Source: Alectoria sarmentosa (Eukaryota; Ascomycota; Lecanoromycetes; Lecanorales; Parmeliaceae). Taken from it: a stretch of DNA of 64,000 nucleotides. The position numbers and the translations under genes were made by a program. Location: assembly GCA_009733775.1 (NCBI GenBank), contig WOGZ01000174.1:1-64000 (forward strand), read 5' to 3'. Positions 58,687 to 64,000 of this stretch are shown here, in pieces. The notes beneath the pieces were generated by a model. That model ran no database searches, was not told the origin of the DNA, and worked only from the letters and a program-made list of their open reading frames with translations. The first letter of the stretch is position 1. The number at the start of each line of letters is the position of its first letter.

Positions 58687-59416
58687 TCATGTAGCCTTCT
58701 CTTCCGCCTTCTTTGCTTTCGAGCCTCGAAGTTTGGATTCAGGATCTTCCTTCTTTGGTTTCTGTGACTGGCGGATAGCACTGGCACGAGCAACGGCTTC
58801 TTGACGAAGATCTGCTCGGTAGCCTTGCTTCGCTGTGTAGTTGACGATCCCTCTGTAAATTCTGCCAGCTGGTCAGCATATCTGAACGCCAAGTTGGGAG
58901 ATTTAGAATAGTGACTGACTTTGGTCCCGACTTCTGCCCGCTCCACGAGACCTCGTTCTTGTTGGCCGCCGGTCGATTGAGATGCTTGGTTTTCTTCGTA
59001 GTCAAAGTCACGCCGCCTTTCTCTGCCGGATGAATGCCAACGGCCTAATCCAAGTGGAGCAATCAGCTTCCATTCTCAGAGCGATCCGGGTATTCGTTTT
59101 CCGATAACGAAGTACTCGTAGTTGCGTACCTTATTATTAACGAAGCCGGCATACTGGCCTTGTCGTTAGTCGTTGAATAAGCGAATTTGGGAGTCACAGC
59201 CTACCTTTCTAGAGTGTTTGTTCATCAAGTTGAGAGGGTCTCTCGAGAACTGGGACCCCCCTCCGCTCTTGCGCTTAACCAAGAAGGCATTGTTTGAGCC
59301 TGGCATTGGTTCATGAGTACTTGGGTCTATACAACGTGATGGCACACCTGTTTAAACATACGGCATATCTCCCAGACGAGGTCCTGAGAGACGTTTGATT
59401 GCAGGTGTTCTGTCAT
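58687..59416 (-). CDS. rpl28e: 60S ribosomal protein eL28
   Basis: Large-subunit ribosomal protein of the L28e family, found in many filamentous fungi and animals but absent from baker's yeast. Exons on the minus strand: 59416-59362, 59299-59205, 59153-59130, 59044-58920 and 58861-58687, joining in frame to 157 residues. Family marks: QDLVWEI at the start, NNAFLVKRKSGGG, FSRDPLNLMNKHSRKYAGFV, TTKKTKHLNRPAANKNEV, then YTAKQGYRADLRQEAVARAS and a Lys-rich tail. Five small exons and a strongly basic product are typical of ribosomal protein genes. It is upstream of and co-oriented with MDH. Confidence 0.93.
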
Positions 59417-59891
59417 GTTGAAATGTAATTAATGTAATTTCACAATCAATATCAATTTAAATCTAAACAGAAGTTTGTGGGGGAAACCTCGGCTGACAGT
59501 AGGAGCGCGCCAACTGCGTTTAAGCTCAAGTAGTCATCGTAGATTGGCTCCGTAAAGCAGTAAACTACTATTTCACGGTGTCATCGGCTGGACATGTTGG
59601 CAAACAAAGAGCGAGCTTCAGTCACTCCATCCCTTTCAACAAGTGTGAAAGAAGTTTCAAGATCGCTCAATATATGCTTTCTCTTTTTGGAAGGCCGAGG
59701 GTCAACGACTCAACAGGGCAGGGTTTCGCCACACTAAGAATACTAGAAAATAAATTCATTTGACAATCCATCTATTCCTGGTATCTAACAAAGGCCACCT
59801 CCATTTTCATTTGCCGAGAAAACAGTCGTATAAACTTTGCAGGTACAGTCCACCCAGGCCCTCGAACACCGACCCTCTTCTTGACAGGTGT
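59417..59891. promoter_or_regulatory. eL28 promoter region / TUP1 3' region
   Basis: 475 bp between the eL28 start and the TUP1 stop, both on the minus strand. It should hold the eL28 promoter. No motif I would defend. Confidence 0.5.
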
Positions 59892-62233
59892 CTAAGTGCC
59901 CCTGTAAGTCCCGTATCTGTAATGGTTCCGAGTCAGTATGCTGGCGCCATGCAAAAACGAGATGCTCAGGCAACCTACTTCCAAATCCTAGCACGCATAT
60001 CTCCACTGCCTGTTGCAAACAACTCACCCTGAGGACTCGGAGCAACGGAGATGACTAGGTAGTAGACAGTTATTAGTAAAAGTCTTAGTCCGCGAAAGAC
60101 GAATATCGTACCTGAGTTCTTGTGGCCCTGAAGCATCAATTGCGTGTCACCAGTGCGCGGGTTCCAGAATTGAACCCCTCTGTCCTTCGAACCACTCAGT
60201 ACCCACTCGCCATCTGGAGTAAGTGCCACACTGAGGACAAAGTCCTGCGGATTGTGAATTAGGAGCCGCATTCGTTCGTTTACGCAAGCGGAGGGCATCA
60301 CTCACCTTATGACCTTCAAAGGTCCTCACCAACCTTCCACCTCTTATCATTCCGCCTCCCATCATGCCTCCTCTGTTGTCAGGAGAGAGTTGCCACATCT
60401 TGATAGTCTTGTCCAGACTGCCACTAACTAAGGTCTCGCCATCCGGTCCAAATGCGACCGAGTAAACACTATCTTTATGGCCATCCATACCATCAAGTCT
60501 GGCAATGAGAGTTCCACTGCGTACGTCCCAAACCCTAACGCTCTTGTCAAGTGAACCCGCTGCGACATAGTCGCCTGAAGGGGAGATTGCTACGGTAGTC
60601 ACGCCATCTTCGATCATGAGGTTGAGGATCTCACGGTTATACTCGATGTCCCAAACGCGGACTGAATGGTCACCACTTCCAGAAGCGATGTTTCTGCCGT
60701 TGCTAGCGAAGTCTAGAGAGTAAATGTCTTGCTCGTGGCCCGCAAAGGTAGTTTTGATGGTACGGCTTTGAATATCCCAAACCTTTTGTTAAAGGATTAG
60801 TCGGATTTTTGACTTTACAAAAGGAACTGGGAGGCCTACTCTAATCTGCTTATCCTCTGCACCGGTTGCGAGGTACAACCCGTCAGGACTGAAGCATACG
60901 CTTCGAATATACAAGTCGCCGTCCTTGTCGACTGAATCATCCTGTAATTTAGTAACCTGGTTGCCAGTCGAGACTTCAAAGATCTGCGCCGAGCGATTGC
61001 AGCCAGTGGCCACGTATCTTCCGTCGCGGCTAAAACGTACACAGCAAACAACACTCTCGTGGAGAATAGTGTGAACTAGGTCAACATCCAAGACCCGTCG
61101 CACGTTGGAGTTGAAGATTGCAAACCAGTCGCTCCCTTCACGTTTCTGATCGGGCCGCACCTGATCAGGGTCCAGGTCTGCGAGCATGTTGCCAACATTG
61201 TGGAACGGCGGAGGAGGACTTGGTCTTCCCATTTGAGGAGAAGCTCCCGGATAAGACATAGGTTGAGACTGCTGCGGGGTATTCGTATGGCCCAAAGGCC
61301 CGCGGTTGTTGCGTGGCTTGCCCGGACCTGGGGATGCAATCTGCGCTTGCGATCCGTAACCTTTATACATACGTCAGCACTGAATGCGCATAGCAACATT
61401 TATTCCTGTTCCCACGAATACTTATGTCTTACCGTTCACTACTGGTGGCTGAGGATAGTTTCCTTGATAAGGACCGGACTGCAATCCTTGCTGAGGTTGA
61501 GCCATCTGGTGGGGGGGTGGACCTTGCTGCTGCTGCTGCTGCTGGTCTTGCGAGGGTGGCACCAGGCCAGGATTACCTTGTCCCGGAGGGTTCGCCATGA
61601 TGCCACCAAACAAGTTGCTTGGACCATGACCAATTGCTGGAGGCGCAGGCTGTGACACTCCACCGTGGGGCGGTAGACCACTGACGCCTACATGCGAAGG
61701 GGGGCCTCCGCGAGCTTCAATCTCGTGGCGTAGACGAGCAATATCTTCATCGTATCTGGTTCAAATCTTTAGCGAACATGGTGTCAGTCATGCCACTAGC
61801 GCGATGCCGTACCTTTGCTTGATCGACATCTGATTACGCTCTAATTCGTACACCTTCTGTCTGACCATCTCCATCTCTTGCATCTGAGCCGCCACTACGT
61901 ATTTCTCTTATGTCAGCATTTTCTTCGAAAGTGCTCGCTCTGTTCATGCCCTTATGCTTCTTCCTGATCATGTGTGGGCTGGTGAGGAGCTAGCATTCAT
62001 AAAGAATAGCAGTTCCTGAGGATCTCTGGCAACTTTCATAGTAAAGAGGCAGTGGATCTGCCCTCGCGTGTAAGTTAGGAAAACCCAAGAAACGTACTAC
62101 TTTGATCATGTTCACCAGCTCTGTCCTGCGCATGGACATCGAACTCCCTTCGGATCTGGTCAAACAATTCTGACAAACGATTGTTGCTGTTGTTTGCTGG
62201 CGGCTGCCCCATCCCACGATGCGCGTTGTACAT
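59892..62233 (-). CDS. TUP1: WD40 transcriptional co-repressor TUP1 / RCO-1
   Basis: Global co-repressor that works with SSN6/CYC8 and is recruited by DNA-binding proteins. Eight exons on the minus strand: 62233-62101, 61894-61813, 61755-61433, 61360-60840, 60782-60306, 60245-60113, 60054-59979 and 59916-59892. They join in frame to 589 residues. The N-terminal tetramerisation helix is clear ([18 protein letters not shown], then [19 protein letters not shown] and [13 protein letters not shown]). A Gln/Pro-rich linker follows, then [11 protein letters not shown] and seven WD repeats (for example [44 protein letters not shown]). The last 25-nt exon replaces a stop that would follow directly after RIWK. 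Intron 1 is unusually long (206 bp). A long leader precedes the gene. Confidence 0.93.
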
Positions 62234-63190
62234 GTTGATCAAGGTTTACTCCAAGCGTGAACTTGGCAACGGCAGCTGGCAGATGCTCCGACAATTCAGA
62301 CGTGCGATTTGGGGAGGAAGGTAGTGCCACACCAGCGATCGGAAGTTGTGATATATTTGCGAGGGTATGAAAAAGCCGCACGTGGAACGCACGGACAGTG
62401 GACGGTCTCGGCTTCTCGATGCCTGTAGAGAGCGCGTAGGTGCGTGGATGGTTTGGCAATCGGATAGTTCCCCGAGACACTGTTGGCCCAGGCCGATGTG
62501 AGGAAAACAGGGAGGAAGAAGGTAGGGAAAGATAGCTGGACCGTTTGACCAAAGCCGAACAAGGAACAAATTACGGTGGTCAAGCTGCAGTATGGGTATT
62601 AAGGATTGGTGAGGTATGGCCGGTATGGTGGCAAGTGAAGCAATGACAAGGAAAGAGAGCAAAAAGTTTCAAGGCGTCTGCTCTGGGGGTAAATGTTGCG
62701 ACTTGGGAAGGAGCAAAGGTGAAGGAAGAGAAGAGCGAACTTGGAATTTGGGAAGAGAGGTGGTGCGAGCGACACAATACTTAGGTAGAAGGAGGAACTA
62801 CTCGGGCGGAGACAGTCAAACTTAACCTCTAATTTTGGGCCGCTGGACGTGCAGCTCGGGACCTAACGGGCCCTAAATTTGGCGCTTGATCAAAGTCAAA
62901 AGACAGGTCTCGGTCTCGACTCTCGATCCATGCCAGAGCATGCATAATCGATCAGGTCGATTTTATCGTCTCATAGGCCCTCAGAGTAATAATTTTATTC
63001 TTCCCTACCATCTACCATCTGCCATCTGCGCGTCGAGGAGCAGTGACCAGTCAGGCACATGTCACGTGCAGAGATATGCTACTACACAGGTTTCTAGCGT
63101 GTGAGAGGTGAGGTAGACTTGAGAGTCCTTGTTTCGTTTCATGCAATAGGTATTGTATCAGAGCTTTTATTAAGCAAGGTATCATCTTGG
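62234..63190. promoter_or_regulatory. TUP1 promoter and long 5' leader region
   Basis: 957 bp between the TUP1 start and the stop of the carrier gene, all on the minus strand. The part next to TUP1 is pyrimidine-rich on the coding strand. An ATG at 62,552 opens a 130-codon frame that overlaps the TUP1 start in another frame and ends at 62,160, so an upstream-ORF effect is possible if the transcript starts that far out. No other feature. Confidence 0.5.
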
Positions 63191-64000
63191 TCACAGTTGA
63201 CTTCTTTCTTCCAGCATCCGCGCAAGGAGGACTTTGCTTTTCTCGTACACCAGGAAGGTCACCCAAGTACTGGGCATCACCCGGACCAGGTTCGGTCCCA
63301 GCCCTTTGTAAAAACCTGCCAACCCTTCCTTCCTCCACATCTGCGCAACGACATCCCTCGCACTTTTGTATGTGCTGTCTGCATCGTACATCTGCAGCCG
63401 TGCACGTACAACCTGATAAGGATATGTTGCGCTTCCAGCAAATGTCTTTGCGAGTCCACTGAGCGCTAAGAAATCTGCTACGCCCAGATCCTTCTGCCCC
63501 CCACCAAAATTGTGACCTCTGTAGATCTTGAGCTGTTCGTACGCCATAAATTGTAGGGCTCCGTGCGAGACGCCGAAGAGTGAGGGGACCAAGCCACGGT
63601 AGAACCCCAATAGACCTTCTGATCGGTATATTTGTCGCGTGCCGTCCAGTGTGGACTTGTATGCTCCCGGGTGGCTGCTAGAAGTAGACAGCATCCGTGT
63701 CTTGATCACCCAGATAGGGTTCGTCGCAACTGCAGTCAATACCCCTGGATCAGGCGTTAGATTATGGCGGTAAGTACATATCAAGAAGATGGCGTACCCG
63801 CAGTACCAGACGCGATGAAGAAATCGTAGTACGAAAGTCCGTCGTTGTCGGATCCTCGATATGATTGAATCCAATGTTTGGTCCTGTCATACCACACAAA
63901 GTATAAGGCCCAGCTTAACGAGCTGCCAACAAGATTAGGCGTGAGACCCCGGTAGAGGGCGCTGATGGTCCCCTCGTTGCGGACAATTCTTTGTACCAGC
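63191..64000 (-). CDS. FLX1: FLX1-like mitochondrial carrier (partial, N-terminus beyond the window)
   Basis: Member of the mitochondrial carrier family, inner membrane; the closest resemblance is to the FAD/folate carriers of the Flx1 type. Two exons are visible on the minus strand: up to 64,000 down to 63798, and 63744-63191. They are separated by a 53-bp intron and stay in frame. The carrier signatures are seen twice: NPIWVIKTRML in the second repeat and YPYQVVRARLQM in the third, each followed by a GLLGFYRGL- or GLAGFYKGL-type loop. The motif P-I-W-x-x-K-T-R is typical of the folate/FAD/NAD subgroup. The substrate is inferred from that resemblance only. The first repeat is outside the window. 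Confidence 0.85.

Overview
The window comes from a filamentous ascomycete (Pezizomycotina). Coding exons are split by 48-70 bp GT-AG introns, and the genes are typical fungal housekeeping genes. Two gene-rich islands of ordinary base composition (about 3.7-17.7 kb and 51.4-64 kb) sit in extremely AT-rich, gene-free DNA (1-3.7 kb and 17.7-51.4 kb) with the look of repeat-induced point mutation (RIP). I hand-aligned three LTR pairs. In the two that I compared base by base, every difference is a transition, and the surviving cytosines of the AT-rich DNA are mostly in CpG. I cannot name the species; a leotiomycete or dothideomycete with AT isochores would fit.

Left island: HAP5/NF-YC (+), SEC15 exocyst subunit (-), a Mei2-type RNA-binding protein with 13 exons (+), an RMP1-like RNase MRP subunit (+) and the GPI ethanolamine-phosphate transferase LAS21/GPI7 (-). 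All five can be rebuilt with an open reading frame of normal length, so the island is intact. Both edges carry direct copies of one degraded repeat.

Middle desert: I read a nested transposon stack. An old repeat (C1) was split by Ty3/Gypsy element A. The 3' LTR of A was split by related Gypsy element B in the opposite orientation (TSD GCTAT). The 5' part of A received a 992-bp terminal-repeat element with no recognisable genes (TSD TTATT) and a 2.0-kb LTR element full of tandem repeats (TSD GACTT/AACTT). Further right lie a second inverted copy of the old repeat (C2), a solo LTR, a piggyBac-like DNA transposon fossil with 20-bp terminal inverted repeats (43.1-45.1 kb) and a 2.8-kb LTR element (45.6-48.4 kb). 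At the left end of the window is a 59-bp minisatellite next to a fold-back element.

Right island: a DUF2423/YBL028C-like basic protein (-), a SIZ/PIAS SUMO E3 ligase (+), TRAPP subunit TRS33 (+), cytosolic malate dehydrogenase (-), ribosomal protein eL28 (-), the WD40 co-repressor TUP1/RCO-1 (-) and the C-terminal part of a FLX1-like mitochondrial carrier (-, cut by the window end). The genes serve unrelated processes (transcription, secretion, RNA processing, GPI anchors, SUMO, metabolism). I see no biosynthetic cluster, effector-like gene, CRISPR array, tRNA or rRNA. The unusual content is in the repeats. Exon coordinates were worked out by hand from splice signals and reading frame; no transcript data were available.
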